Shown here: positions 10,508 to 23,396 of the stretch, in pieces
Position numbering within the stretch: the stretch's first letter is position 1
Layout of the letters: each line of letters opens with the position of its first letter
Assembly (NCBI GenBank): GCA_025766275.1
Contig: JAFKAC010000052.1
Coordinates: 248,001 to 312,000 of the forward strand
DNA: 64,000 nucleotides
Reading direction: 5' to 3'
From: Lactarius indigo
Taxonomy: Eukaryota; Basidiomycota; Agaricomycetes; Russulales; Russulaceae
Notes under the pieces: generated by a model
Seen by the model: the letters and a program-made list of their open reading frames with translations, nothing else
What the model was told of the DNA's origin: nothing
Databases searched by the model: none
Made by a program: the position numbers and the translations under genes

Positions 10508-13315
10508 ATGTCCAGACGCACAAAGCGCAGAAGTGATCCCGAACAAGGAGAACAGCTATCTCTTAGTGAGTCTTAGTGATTCTCTTTTCCGATGGGTATT
10601 AAAGCTTGAAGGTCCAAAAGATGAATTAGAGGAAGAGGCGCGGTCTAAGACTCTCGGAACACGTTTGGGACCCAGTGCGTATTTTGTGTTGTTGAGTACG
10701 TGGAAATCTGACCAGTCGGCGATATTGTAAATCCAGGAGGGAGAGGGTTGAACAATTCTTCTAATGGCGAGCACAATGATTTCAATGACGGTGCCAATGC
10801 CCTCTGGTCCCTTTACAGCAAAGAAGCTCAAGCCCACGACGAAGCCCTTTTCCAAGGTATATTAGCGGAAATGGATGGTGTTCCTACGTTCGTGTGTCTA
10901 TCTTTCCGTGCCCAGCGCAGACCCTGAAACCTAACCACGTTTCCACAGGCCGGCTTGTTTGCTGCCGTTCTCACTTCCTTCCTCGTCGACAGTCTTAAGA
11001 ATTTACAACCGGATCCTGCACAACAATCTGTATATTACCAGCAGCAATCGCTTGCGATGCTTGCTCAGATCTCACAGCAAATCGCATCTATCGCCCCGCA
11101 GGTTTCTATCTCATCTACTCCCCCACCACCTTACCCAGCATTCAAGACATCGGATACAGCCGTCCAAGTGAACAGTGCGTGGCTGCTCGGTCTCGTGTTC
11201 AGTCTCTGTGCAGCACTTCTTGCGACCTTCATTCAACAACGGATTCGATCCTATATGGAGGTCTTGCAAGAGTACGATCACCCTTTAAAGCGAGCGCGAT
11301 TTCGACAATTTTTTTTCCAAGGTACCTTGTTAACGCGATCAGCAGCAAGAATAGTCCCTTTGTTGATTCGGCTCTCGCTTGCCCTATTTTTTATCGGCCT
11401 GAGCATTTCCGTCATCAATGTCAACACCTTTATTGGCGTCATCACGATTATTCCCATTTGCCTTTACGGATTACTCTCCCTGTACAGCACGTCTCTGTCT
11501 CTCTGGCACCCGGAGTTACTATACCAGACCCCGTTCCCGGATACGCTAGCTTTATTTCTACGGACGCTCCTGATATCCTGTTTCTGTGGCCGCTCTCCCT
11601 CCAAAGAGTTTGCGAGATTTCAAACACGTCAAGAACGGGTGGTGATGGAGGAGCCCGATGGACGCAAAGACCGTGACGTGCGCGCCATCCGATGGTTGAT
11701 CAATAGGAAAGCGGCAAACGCCGAGATGGAACCACTCGTGTTGGCGATCCCTGGCTCTTTCAACACTGAATGGAGCCAAAATGTTTGGAGAGAGGTCTCT
11801 CAGGCGCACGGGCCTCTGACAGGTACTTCGCCCGCTATCAGTCAATTCTCCCTCATTCCTCATTCCCTACACCCATCAGAAGGAACCGCTCACACCATCT
11901 CTCGATGCATGCGCTACCTTTTCGAAACCTGCAATAATCACAGCTATTTCGAAAATGAGGAGGCAAGGCGTAAGCGCATGCGCGTATGCGTTGAAGCCAC
12001 AGCCTCACTTGTATGCTGTATCGGTCATCCTTTGGACTCGTTTGGAGAAGTCAGCAAGGTGGTCAGCGAAATAGGCCATATTGAAAAGATCAACCAGTCA
12101 CTGACGACTACATCCGACACATCTTTCATCATACGCTGGACGTGCCTTTCAATCGTGGACATTCAGCGGGCACTAGGTAGAAACCAGTTGAAAGTGCTCG
12201 CTGGGTACGCGGTGAACGGACTGGTACGTTTTCAATCGGGACACAGACAGCTGGACGAGACGGGACAGGAGAGCGCTCACAGGATCGACCAATGTCTCAA
12301 GATAGCATGGGAGAGCGTCGAAGAGCTACATCGGGCATTCGAGCCCTGGACCCAGAAGAGGACCTGGGAGCGAGCCGAAGAAATTCTACTAACCCATGGA
12401 CAACAGATTTCTGAATTAGAGCGCATTAAATTCGAGGCCGACGAAATGGCGGACGTCGACCGACAGATCTCTGTTTATCAAGATGCAATTGACGACGCTA
12501 CTCACAAATTGACGAGACAACTCCCGGGTGTATCATTCGATGAGCGTCACCGATCTGAAACCTTCCTGATAAGTGATACTTTCAATATTCCAGCTACAGC
12601 TAGCTCCACAGTCGCTCCGCAATTGATATTCCCTGGGCAACAACTTCAAGCGTTAGCTAGACTTGGCCTACAACTTCGTGAAGTCCTAGGTGGGCAGATC
12701 GAGGGATACGATGAAGTCATTGAAAGTCTGAAATCCATCGACAAAATCCCAGTTTCTCTGCGTCGGCCTGATGGCCCGATGAAACGGCAACTGTGGCGCC
12801 TGCAAGATGTACGCGACGGCGGTGGTCTCGGGTTCACCGTCGAACTTTTCTTTCTCTCCCTTCGACGACTTCTATCGATATCTTCTTTGGACGAGTCAAA
12901 TAGCGTCTTCTACACTAGCACCTTCAAAGTAATCACCTCCCACTGGGAGGAGAGCAGGCAATCTCCCGGGACGCACTGTATCCTGTTTAATATTATATGC
13001 GACCTGATTGTCCCAGGCCGTGGGATCTTCTCGGATTGGTCGTGTCCGGAGTCGATCACGGCCATACTCTTCGACACGGTAGGCAAAATAGTTCAAGGAT
13101 ATATGGGCCCCGACGAACATATCCGCGATACTGTGCGGGAGATTGAGAGCACCAACTTAGATGAGGATATCCGCGATGATGTACGGGAGATTGAGGACGG
13201 CGAGCCGATCCGGATGGACAGGAAGGAACTGCGGCGCAGGGCATTGGAGGCTTTTCCACGATTCCGTAGTAATAGTAACACATATCATCTCAAATCCGTT
13301 GATTCCGTAGGCTAA
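10508..13315 (+). CDS. DUF6535 membrane protein, array copy 2 (intact)
   Basis: Four exons: 10508-10565, 10621-10674, 10737-10891 and 10949-13315. They give 877 residues with no internal stop, the only copy in which every part is clean. The start is the ATG of a basic N-terminus (MSRRTKRRSDPEQGEQ); the internal MNNSS-type Met of the other copies is TTG here, so the upstream ATG decides the start. Domains: a short hydrophilic N-terminus, the DUF6535 region with about four membrane segments (residues 90-310), then a long cytoplasmic-looking part with conserved KDRDVRAIRWLI, ETCNNHSYF and MKRQLWRLQDVRDGGGLGF blocks, and a C-terminal acidic repeat. Family membership rests on motif recall; the role is unknown. 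Confidence 0.85.
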
Positions 13316-13694
13316 AGGCATAAGTTTCCTTACTTCTGTACGACGGCGGACTGGGAACGTATGTAATAGTCATTACAATTCCTTGCCGTCGCTGAGCCCA
13401 TCCCTAGCTCAGTACGTGCTGAATAGGGCAGATAGAAAGGGCTGTCTATATCTCAAGCCATGCCTATATAGGGACGCAGGATGTCCTGCAGAAAGATATT
13501 CAGATAGTGCGACGCCGCAACTCTTCAACAATACCGGCCGATCTCATATCAGGGGGTGTAAACGCGTACTTTTATGTTGGCACTTGGTACAGTGCCCATC
13601 AGCATCAGCTTTAGAGTGATAAATCCAAACATAAGCTAAACTAGGTCCTGGTCGAACCAGCCAACCAACACTGCTCGCGCATGGAGTGTACGGT

Positions 13695-14790
13695 GTAGTC
13701 CGCTTAAGCGTCACAACACCAGCAAGAAGCACACCGAGCACCGTGCCGCTGATCATGCCCCCCTAGCGCTAGCCGTGTCATTGCCGCTGCTACTGGGTGA
13801 GCCGGGCGACAACGTGGCAACGCGAGGGCCGAACCACGGTACGGTCTTGCATTGCGCGGTGAAGCTGACAGGCGTGAGAGCTTTGGCGGCGGTAAAGCTG
13901 GTGTCGACGCCTGACGCAACAAAGACGGGTCCGCCGCCCGTGCCGACGGTAGACGTGCTCGGCGCTGTAACGGGCGCGTAGTACTGCGCGTTGAGCGGAC
14001 CCGGGATTATGCCGGTGGTGTTCGTGACGGTTCGTCAGCGGGATGTCGGCGAGGCAGATGCCGGGGTTGGTGTAGCCCGTAGCGTTGGCGACGAGGGAGT
14101 AGACGGTCGAGAGCGCCCTGTGGGGCGCGCATTATGTAGCTTGGATAATTAAATTTAATTGAAGAGGACGCACTGGTTCGTGTTGTCGAGCCGAGTGAGC
14201 CGAGACTCGAGTTTGGTGGAGAGTGAGGAGTAGTGCGTGGTAGGTCGAATCGACGGCCCCGCGAGCACTCTTTGGACGGCACCTCGGGGAAGGGTCCGGA
14301 TGTTGACGGCGCATGTCTCAGCTTCGTCAAAGGTGAAGAGGATCATTGTATGTTTGTCGTTGGAGTTCAAGTTGGTGTCGTCGAGAAATGGGGCGAGCCA
14401 GTAACCGACCCACTGGCCCGCAAAGTCAACGGTGGTGTTGTGGCCATCATTGACCATTGGGCGTCACGAACAGCCACTGAGGGCCGATCGAGGTATTGAC
14501 ATCGGCGGCAAAGCTGTTGAAGTTGCAACGACGCGTAAGGTGGGAGGTGACTGGGGTGATCGAATCACAGGAGACGGTAGGGTTGTGCTTGCGGATAGTC
14601 ACCGCAGCGGATGTAGAATGTACATGGGGGGCGTGGAGGCGTTGAGGTACAATATGTGCGTGAGACCGACCTGAATAAAACGGTTTTGCGGCTGTTTTGC
14701 CGGAGACGATCTTGAGTGAGAAGACAGTTGGTGAATTCAACCAAAGGGGCCCTCCGAGGGTGAGACAAATGACTGCGCCTGTAATATAAG
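13695..14790 (-). pseudogene. Acid phosphatase relic B, internal deletion
   Basis: Remnants of exon 2 (FVSPSEGP near 14760), the KHNPTV block and the FDEAETCAV block are recognisable on the minus strand. The sequence jumps from the exon 2 donor region (about 14665) straight to the NYLNAS-like part, so the exons holding the catalytic IWIENTD and THPSEPNY regions are gone. Stops and frame changes interrupt what remains, and the GPI-type tail has no proper stop. Confidence 0.75.
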
Positions 14791-15149
14791 ATCAGGACAG
14801 AAAGACGTAGACGGGACCTCGACAGCGATGGACTAACAGGACTCCGTTACAAGAAGAGGGCTATCGGCGGGGTTACAGTATCGGTTGTGGTCACGTGCTT
14901 TGGACCAGTAACGCTGCTCACTAGTACGCTCAACCCAGCTACGTTATCTGAAACTTTGCACCTTGAAAGCCTCTGTTTTCAAAAGGATCTCTACCCTAAG
15001 ACCAGCGGAAATGAGGCTGGGACATTTCGTCACTCTTTGGATCCTAGGTGAACGAATGATACATACAGGGTCATGGTACACGCCACTGCCGTGAGTGACT
15101 TGGTGAGGGAGCTAGATTTTACTGTTCATAAGCCTCACTTGAGCTTGAA

Positions 15150-15475
15150 ATTCCTCGCTTCCTTCATTCTATATCCATTGTCTCAGCCCATTCTAGTGGA
15201 TATCGCAATGCCCGGACAGACAAGGCGCGAAAGTGCACCCGAACAAGGAGAACAGCTACCTGCTGGTGAATCCTCGATTATCTCTTTTCCGACGGATATT
15301 GATGGCTTAAAAGATGAGTTAGAGGGAGAGGCGCGAGAAGAGACTCTCGGAGGATGCTTAGAATCTAGTGCGTATCTTGTGTTGAATGCGTGGAGATCTG
15401 ATGAGTATGTGATTTGTTCAGGGGGTGGTGCGATGAACAGTTCTTCGGATATCCCATCTCAAAATTGGAATTCCC
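15150..15475 (+). pseudogene. Duplicated 5' end of a DUF6535 gene
   Basis: A second copy of the promoter-proximal sequence (the CCCATTCTAGTGGATATCGCA type), exon 1 with ATG at 15208 (MPGQTRRESAPEQGEQ), exon 2 (DELEGEAREETLGG) and the start of exon 3 (MNSSSDIPSQ), after which similarity ends near 15475. The true copy 3 begins about 270 bp further on. It could supply a start codon to copy 3 by splicing, but nothing in the sequence proves that. Confidence 0.6.
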
Positions 15476-16012
15476 ATACTACGGCGCAGGGAAGATAGAA
15501 AGAATCGGGTCTCATTTGGTGAAGTCACGCGATCTCGGTACACGCCACTCACATTAGGGCGCCAGATATGACCTTACTGTATCACCAGCATTGGCTGGAG
15601 CGCTGACAGCGTTGACAGGTCACAAGGGTCAAATCACTGACTAGCATCTGATTAAAAGATAGACTGTCAGCGCATGACTGGGTCAAACCCAGAGTTAGTC
15701 AGGACATCGCTGCCCGTCACTTGAACTTGCTCACTCTCACCTCTAACCGACGTTTCAGCCCATTCTAATGGATATCGTAATTCCCAGACGCACAAAGCAC
15801 AGAGGTGACCCCGAACAAGGAGAACAGCTACCTCTTGGTGAGTCTTAGTGTCTCTTTTCCGACGGGTATTGATGATCCAATAGGTGAGTTAGGCGAAGAC
15901 GCGCAGCCGGAGACTCTCGGAATCAATTTGGGACCTAGTGCGTATCTTGCGTCGTTGAGTGCGTGAAGATCTGACGAGTGGGCAATATGTTGTAGAGACA
16001 GGAGAGAAAGTA

Positions 16013-18545
16013 ATGGACAATTCTCCAGATGGCCCATCTCGTCCAGAGGCTCGAAGCGAGCGCAGGGATTTCGATGATGGCGCCAATGCCCTCTGGTCCC
16101 TTTACAACAAAGAGGCTCAAACCCACGACGAAGCTGTGCTCCAAGGCATATCAGCGGATATGAATGGAGTCCCCACATTTGTGCGTCTATCTTCTCGCGT
16201 TCGGCGTAGACTTGAATTTACCCACATTTCTACAGGCCGGCTTGTTTGCTGCCGTTCTCACTTCCTTCCTCGTCGACAGTCTTAAGAATCTGCAACCGGA
16301 CCCTGCTCAACAATCGGTATACTATCAGCAACAATCTGTCGCGATGCTCGCCCAGATCTCACAGCAAATTGCATCTATTGCTCCACAGGTCTCTGTCCCA
16401 TCTACTCCCCCACCACCTTATCCGGTATTCCACCCATCGAAGAAAGACTTGGCAGTGAACTCTCTCTGGGTCATCGGCCTCATTTACAGTCTGGGTGCAG
16501 CGCTTTTGGCAATTTTCATTCAACTGTGGGTTCGATCCTATATGGGGGTCTTTGAGCAGTACGATCATCCTCTGAAGCGATCGCGGCTTCGACAAATTTT
16601 TTTCGATGACACCCGGTCTGTGAAGAGGATGGCGAATTACATCACCGCGTCTATCAATTCCTCGGTCATCCTATTTTTTCTCGGCCTGAGCATTTCTACA
16701 TTCAATATCAACAATATTATTGGCGGCCTCACAACCTTTTATATCTTGGTTTGTGTATCACTCCCTATGCAGTCTATTTTGAGGTTGCGCGGATCACTCT
16801 CGTTCTTTCCCATTTCTGGAGAAGAGCTTATCCTCGGTCAAGAACAGAGGGCGATGGAGGAGAGCGGTGGTCGCAAAGACCGTGACGTGCGCGCCATCCA
16901 ATGGTTGATCGATAGGACCACGGCAAACGCCGAGATAGAACCACTCGTGTTGGCGATCCCTGGCTCTTTCAACACCGAATGGGGCCAAGATGTTTGGAAA
17001 CAGGTCTCCTCTCAGGCACACGACACGCCCGAGCATCTGACGGGTCCTTCACCCGCTGGTAGCCAAGTTTCCCTTACCCCCCACTCCCCACATCCACCAG
17101 AAGCAGCCGCCGTTGACACCATTTCTCGGTCCGTGAGGTACCTTTTCAGGACCTGCAACAATCACAGCTATTTCCAAAACGAGGAGGCAAGACGTAGGCG
17201 TATGCGCGTATGCGTTGAAGCTACGGCCTTACTTGTATGCTGCATCGATTATCGATTGGACTTGTTCGGAGACGTCGCCAAGCTTGTCAGCGAAATAGGC
17301 CATATTGAAAAGATCAACCAATCACTGACGACTACATCTGACCCATCGTTCATCCTACGCTGGACGTGCCTTTCACTCGTGGACATTCAGCAGATACTGA
17401 GCAGAAACCGGCTGAAAGGGCTTGCCGGGTCTGCGGTGATCGGACTGGCACGCTTCCAATCGGAACATGGACAACCGGACGAGGCGGGACGGGAGGGCGC
17501 TCACAGGATCGATGAATATCTCATGACCGCATGGGAACGCGTTGAGGACCTACGCCGGGCATTCGGGTCCTGGACCCAGAAGAGGACCAAGGAGCAAGTC
17601 GAAGAAATCTTACTAACCCACGAACAACAGATTTCGGATTTAGAGCGCATTAAATCCGAGGCCGATAGGATGGAGGATGTCGACCGGCAGATCTCTCTCT
17701 ATCAAGATGCAATGGACGACGCTACCCACGGGTTGATGCGGCAACTTCCCGGTGTATCATTTGATGAGCCCCACCGATCTGAATCCTTTTTGATACGCGA
17801 TATTTTCAATACGCGGACCACAGGTAGCGCTCCGGTCACTCCTCAATTGATACTCCCCGGACAACAGCTTCGAGCGTTGGCCAAACTCGGCCTACAGCTT
17901 CGTGAGATCTTACACGGGGAGGTCGAGGGATACGAGGAGGTGCTTCAAAACCTGAAATCCGTCGACAAAGTCCCTGTTTCTCTGCGTCGGCCTGATGACT
18001 TGATGAAACGACAACTGTGGCGCCTGCAAGATGTACGCGACGGCGGTGGTCTTGGGTCTAGCGCCGAACTTTTCTTCCTCTCCCTTCGACCAGTTTTATC
18101 GATATCTTCTTTAGACGAATCAAACAGCGTCTTCTACACTGGCACCTTCAAGGTCATCACGTCCCACTGGGAGGAGAGCAGGCAATCGCTCGGGACACAC
18201 CGTATCCTGCTTAATATCATTTGCGACCTGATAATCCCGGGCCGTGGGACCTTCTCAGATTTTTCGTGTCCGGAGTCGACCACGGCCATACTCCTCGACA
18301 CGGTAGGCAAAATAGTTCAAGGATATACGGGCCGCGACGAACATATCCGCGAGGCCGTGCGGGAGATTGAGAGCGCCAACTTAGACGAGGATATCCGCGA
18401 TGGCCCGGGTGTACGGGAGGTTGAAGACGGCGAGCCGGTCCGGGTGGACAGGAGGGAACTGCAGCGCAGGGCACTGGAGACTTTTTCACAATTCCGTAGT
18501 AATCCAGAGCATCCCGAACCCATTGTTGCCGTTTTCGTAGGCTAG
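16013..18545 (+). CDS. DUF6535 membrane protein, array copy 3
   Basis: Exon 3 (16002-16180) and exon 4 (16236-18545) are open throughout. Exons 1 and 2 are present upstream (about 15780-15960) and in frame, but the start codon has become ATT at 15780-15782. The first in-frame ATG is then 16013 (MDNSPDGPSRPE), giving 825 residues; alternatively a near-cognate start or the duplicated exon at 15208 is used. Features match copy 2: ALWSLYNKEAQTHDE, the AGLFAAVLTSFLVD membrane segment, the VNSLWVIGLIYSL segment, and a conserved C-terminal half ending VREVEDGEPVRVDRRELQ. Function unknown. It converges on phosphatase relic C. Confidence 0.75.
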
Positions 18546-18845
18546 AGGCACGAGTTTCCTTACTTCTGTAACTGTCGACTAGGAATACATGTAATGATCA
18601 CTACAATTTCTTGCGATTGCTAAGTCCATTCCTTGCTCAGTACGGGAGATAGCTATCTCAAGTCATGCGTAGATTGACGTCGCAGCGGCCGATCTCATAT
18701 CAGGCGGTGTAAACGCGTATTTTCATGTTGGAACCAAGGTACGAAGGCTAATCAGCATCAATTTTAGAGTATGAAATCCAAGTCCGACACACGACAGCCA
18801 AACATTAGCTAAACCAAGTCCTGGCCGAACCGGCGAACCAAAAGA

Positions 18846-19845
18846 TCAAGCCAGAAGGAGCGTCATGACACCCGCAAGGACCGCGCCGAGTACCGTGGCG
18901 CCGACCATACCCTCCCTAGAGCCAGCTGCGCCATTACCGTTGCCACTGGACGATATTTTGAACGACGCCGCTGCAACGCGGGGGCCGAGCCACGGCACCG
19001 TCTTTCCCTGAGCGGTCAGGTTGACGGGGCGCAGGAGCATTAGCTGCAGCAAAGCTGATGTCAGCGCCTGATGCGACCAAGACGAGACCGTCGCCCACAC
19101 CGATAGCAGATGGGTTTGGCGCCGTGATCAGAACGTTGTACTGCACGTTGAGCGGACCCAGGATTGTGCCTGTGATGTTCGTCAGCGAGATGTCGAGGTT
19201 GGTATGGCCAGTTGTGTTGGCAGTGAAGGAGTAGACGTTCGAGAGTGTCCCGTGGGACGGGCGTTAGCTTAGGGAATTAGAGAGACGGTGGACGTACTTG
19301 TTCATGTTGCTGCAGTCAAGCGACCCGAGACCCCAGGTAGTATGGCGAGGATGCGGTTGTTGGCAGTGTGTCTCAGTTTCGTCAAAGGTGAGAAGGGTCA
19401 GAGTACGGTTGTCGTTGAAGTTGGTGTCCTGATTGGTGTCATTGAGCAATGGGACGAGCCAGTAATCTGCAGCAAAGTCAATGGTGGTATCATGGCTATC
19501 GTTGAACATGTTGAGTATCACGAATAACCACTGAGGGATGGCTGAGGCATAGACGGTGGCGGCAGAGCCACTAAAGTTGCGATGATGTGCAAGGCGGGAG
19601 GGGACCGAGGCAACCGGATCATAGAAAACGGTTGTGGTTGCGTACGTAGTAGGTATATGGGGGTTTGGAGGTGTAGTGGTGGTTAACGGAAGTGAAGCTA
19701 TACTGTTTGACGTTGTGATAAATGTGAACAGCTCAAGCTCACCTAAAATCCGTCCGAGAGTAAATTTTCCTGGAAAGACGCCCAGGATATATTCTTTGCT
19801 GGAGGCACTGCGAAATGGTCAAGATAGTGATAGAGAAAAGGTGAT
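18846..19845 (-). pseudogene. Acid phosphatase relic C (5' truncated)
   Basis: The C-terminal exon is well kept, including PRVAAASF, the GAAGSREGMVGATVLG tail and the natural stop at 18846. Upstream, the FDETETH, RNFSG-like and NISW-like stretches remain but are broken by frameshifts and deletions; similarity stops within exon 4 near 19845. Nothing of exons 1-3 is visible. Confidence 0.75.
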
Positions 19846-20249
19846 GGGTAACTCGATTTGGTTGGTGGAATGTGTCGCAGACCGCCAGGTGCGGGAGACC
19901 CCCCTGCTTTCGAGTCTATCTGACTCTATCAGTGTTGGTTACGTGCCTCGGACCCATTTGCTTGCATTGCTAGTCGCAACTATTGGTCTCAACCTGTTGC
20001 AGCCTTTTTGCTTCGAGTTCTGGCCCCCATGTTCTAGAAGATCTCTACAGTATACTCAGCCGGGGGTAATGAGGCCGGAACGTTCCATTACTCGTGTCGG
20101 ATGAAAGCGCACAAGATTATGGTACACGGGTGACGCCACTGCCATGAGGCAGCCTGATATCAACGTATCATGGGCTGCACTTGAGCTTGAACCTCCTTTT
20201 CCCCCTCACTCTATAACCATCAGTTCAGCCCGTTCTAGTAGATATCGCA

Positions 20250-23013
20250 ATGCCCAGACACCCATGGCGCAGAGGTGACCTCGAACGAGTAGACCAGCTA
20301 CCTCTTAGTAAGTCTTAGATCATCTCTTATCTGACGGCATTGGTGTTTTTGGGTGCGTGGAGATCTGAAGAGTCGGTGACACGTTGTAGACTCAGGAGGG
20401 AGAACAACGAACAATCCATCAGATGGCCCATCTCGTCCAGAGGCTCACAGCGAGCGCAAGGATTTCGATGACGGTGCCAATGCCCTCTGGTCCCTTTACA
20501 GCAAAGAAGCTCAAGCCCACGACGAAGCTCTGTTTCGAGGCATATTAGCGGAAATGGATGGTGTTCCTACATTCGTGCGTCTATCTTCCCGTGTCCAGCG
20601 CAGACCCTGAAACCTAACCACGTTTCCACAGGCCGGCTTGTTTGCTGTTGTTATAACCTCCTTCCTCCTCGACAGTCTTAAGGATTTGCAACCGGATCCT
20701 GCGCAACAATCCATATATTATCAACAGCAATCAGTTGCGATGCTCGCCCAGATCTCACAGCAAATCGCGTCTATCGCCCCGCAGGTCTCTATCTCATCTA
20801 CTCCCCCACCACCTTACCCAGCGTTCAAGACATCGGATACAGCCATCCGAGTGAACAGTTTGTGGTTGTTCGGTCTCGTGCTCAGTCTGTGTGCAGCGCT
20901 TCTTGCGACCTTCGTCCAACAGCGGATTCGATCCTATATGGAGGTCTTGCAGGAGTATGGTCACCCTCTAAAGCGAGCACGGTTTCGACAATATTTTTTC
21001 CAAGGCACCCTTCTAACGCGATTCGCGGCAAGAATGGTCCCTTTGTTGATTCGGTTCTCGCTCTTCCTATTTTTTTACGGCCTGATCTTTTCCGTTCTCA
21101 ATGCAAACACCTCAATTGGCGCCGGCACCATCCTTTCCATTTGCGTTTACGGATCACTCTCCCTGTACAGCACATTTGGGCCACTCTGGAAGCCGCAGTT
21201 ACTATACCAGACCCCGTCCCCAGATCCACTAGCTTTACTAATACGGTTCCTCATGGTATCCTGTTTTGGTGGCCGCTCTACCTGGAAAGAGCCTGAGAGC
21301 ATCAGAGCAGCTCAAGAATGGGTGGTGATGAAGGAACCCGATGAACGCAAAGACCGCGACGTGCGCGCCATCCGATGGTTGATCGATAGGACCACGGCGA
21401 ACGCCGACATGGAGCCCCTCGTGTTGGCGATCCCTGGCTCTTTCAACACCGAATGGGGCCAAGATGTTTGGAAACAGGTCTCTCAGGCGCACGACACCTC
21501 CGAGTCTTCGACGGATTATTCGCTCGCTGGTAGCCAAGTCTCCCTTACTCCCCACTCCCCACAACCACTAGAAGGAGCCACCATCGACACTATGTCTCGA
21601 TCCGTGAGGTACCTTTTCGAGACCTGCAACAATCACAGCTACTTCGAAAACGAAGAGGCAAGACGTAGGCGCATCCGCGTATGCGTTGAAGCCACAGCCT
21701 CACTTGTATGCTGTGTCGGTTATCGATTGGACTTGTTTGGAGACGTCGCCAACCTGGTCAGCGAAATAGGCCAGATTGAACCGGTCAACCAATCACTGAC
21801 GACTGCATCTGACCCATCATTCATCCTACGCTGGACGTGCCTCTCACTCGTGAACATTCAGCGGACACTGGGCAGAAACCGCCTGCAGGTGCTTGCCGGG
21901 ACTGCGGTGATCAGACTGGCACGCTTTCAATCGGAACACGGACAACCGGACGAGGCGGGACGGGAGGGCGCTCAGAGGATCGATGAATATCTCAAGACCG
22001 CATGGGAGAGCGTTGAAGACCTACGCCGGGCATTCGGGTCCTGGACCCAGAAGAGGACCAGAGAGCAAGTCGAACAAATCCTACTAACGCACGAACAACA
22101 GATTTCGGATTTAGAGCGCATTAAATCTGAGGCTGACGGGTTGGAGGACGTCGACCGGCAGATCTCTCTCTATCAAGATGCAAGGGACGACGCTACCCAC
22201 CGGTTGATGTGGCAACTTCCCGGTGTATCATTTATCGAACCTCCCCGATATAAATCCTTTTTGATAGTCGATACTTTCTATGTGCCAACTACAGGTAGCG
22301 TTCCGGTCACTCAATTGATACTCCCCGGACAACAGCTTCAAGCGCTGGCCGAACTCGGCCTACAGCTTCGTAAAGTCTTACGCGGGCAAGTCGAGGGATA
22401 CGAGGAGGTGCTTGAAAACCTGAAATCCGTCGACCGAGTCCCTATTTAGCGGCGTCAGCCCAATGGCTCGATGAAACGGCAACTGTGGCGCTTGCAAGAT
22501 GTACGCGACGGCGGTGGTCTTGGGTCTAGCACCGAACTTTTCTTCCTCTCCCTTCGACCAGTTTTATCGATATCTTCTTTAGACAAATCAAACAGCGTCT
22601 TCTACACTGGCACCTTCAAGGTCATCACTTCCCACTGGGAGGGGAGCAGGCAATCGCTCGGGACACACTGTATCCTGCTTGATATCATTTGCGACCTGAT
22701 AATCCCAGGCCGTGGGACCCTCTCGGATTTTTCGTGTCCGGAGTCGATCACGGCTATACTCCTTGACACGGTAAGCAAAATAGTTCAAGGATATACGGGC
22801 CGCGACGAACATATCCGCGAGGCCGTGCGGGAGATTGAGAGCGCCAACTTAGACGAGGATATCCGCGATGGCCCGGGTGTATGGGAGGTTGAGGACGGCG
22901 AGCTGATCCGGATGGATAGGAGGGAACTGCGGTGCGAGGTATTGAAGGCATTTTCACGATTCTGTAGTAATCCAGAGCATCTCGAACCCGTTGGTGCGGT
23001 TATCGTAGGCTAG
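20250..23013 (+). pseudogene. DUF6535 membrane protein, array copy 4, with one nonsense codon
   Basis: Exon 1 (20250-20307), exon 3 (20396-20574) and exon 4 (20632-23013) can be joined in frame; the small exon 2 is missing, and exons 1 and 3 are phase-compatible without it. The full frame would be 872 residues, but TAG at 22447-22449 replaces a conserved Ser codon in the VPVSLRRP motif and truncates the protein after 684. The N-terminal half resembles copy 2 (PAFKTSDTA, RSYMEVLQEY) and the C-terminal half resembles copy 3 (GLGSSTELFFLSLRPVLS, IRDGPGV). Confidence 0.75.
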
Positions 23014-23396
23014 AGGCACGAGTTTCCTTAAGTTACTTCTGTACAACTGTGGTAGGAACACATGTAACGACCACTACAATTTCTTGCGATTGCTGAGTCC
23101 ATTCCTAGCTCAGTACGGGAGATAGTTATCTCAAGTCACGCGTAGATGGACAAAGGATGGCCCGCGGCAAAGATACTCAGATAGCGTGACGCTGCAGCGG
23201 CCGATAGGGGTGTGAACGTGTATTTTCATGTTGGCACCAAGATACGAAAGCTAATCAGCATCAGTTTTAGAGTATGAAATTTATGAAATCCCAAGTCCCG
23301 AAACATGACAACCAAACAACCAAACATTAGCTAAAACTGTATCCTGGCCGAACCAGCGAACCAACACCGCTCGCGCTGTCGCGCACAATCCGCCCC

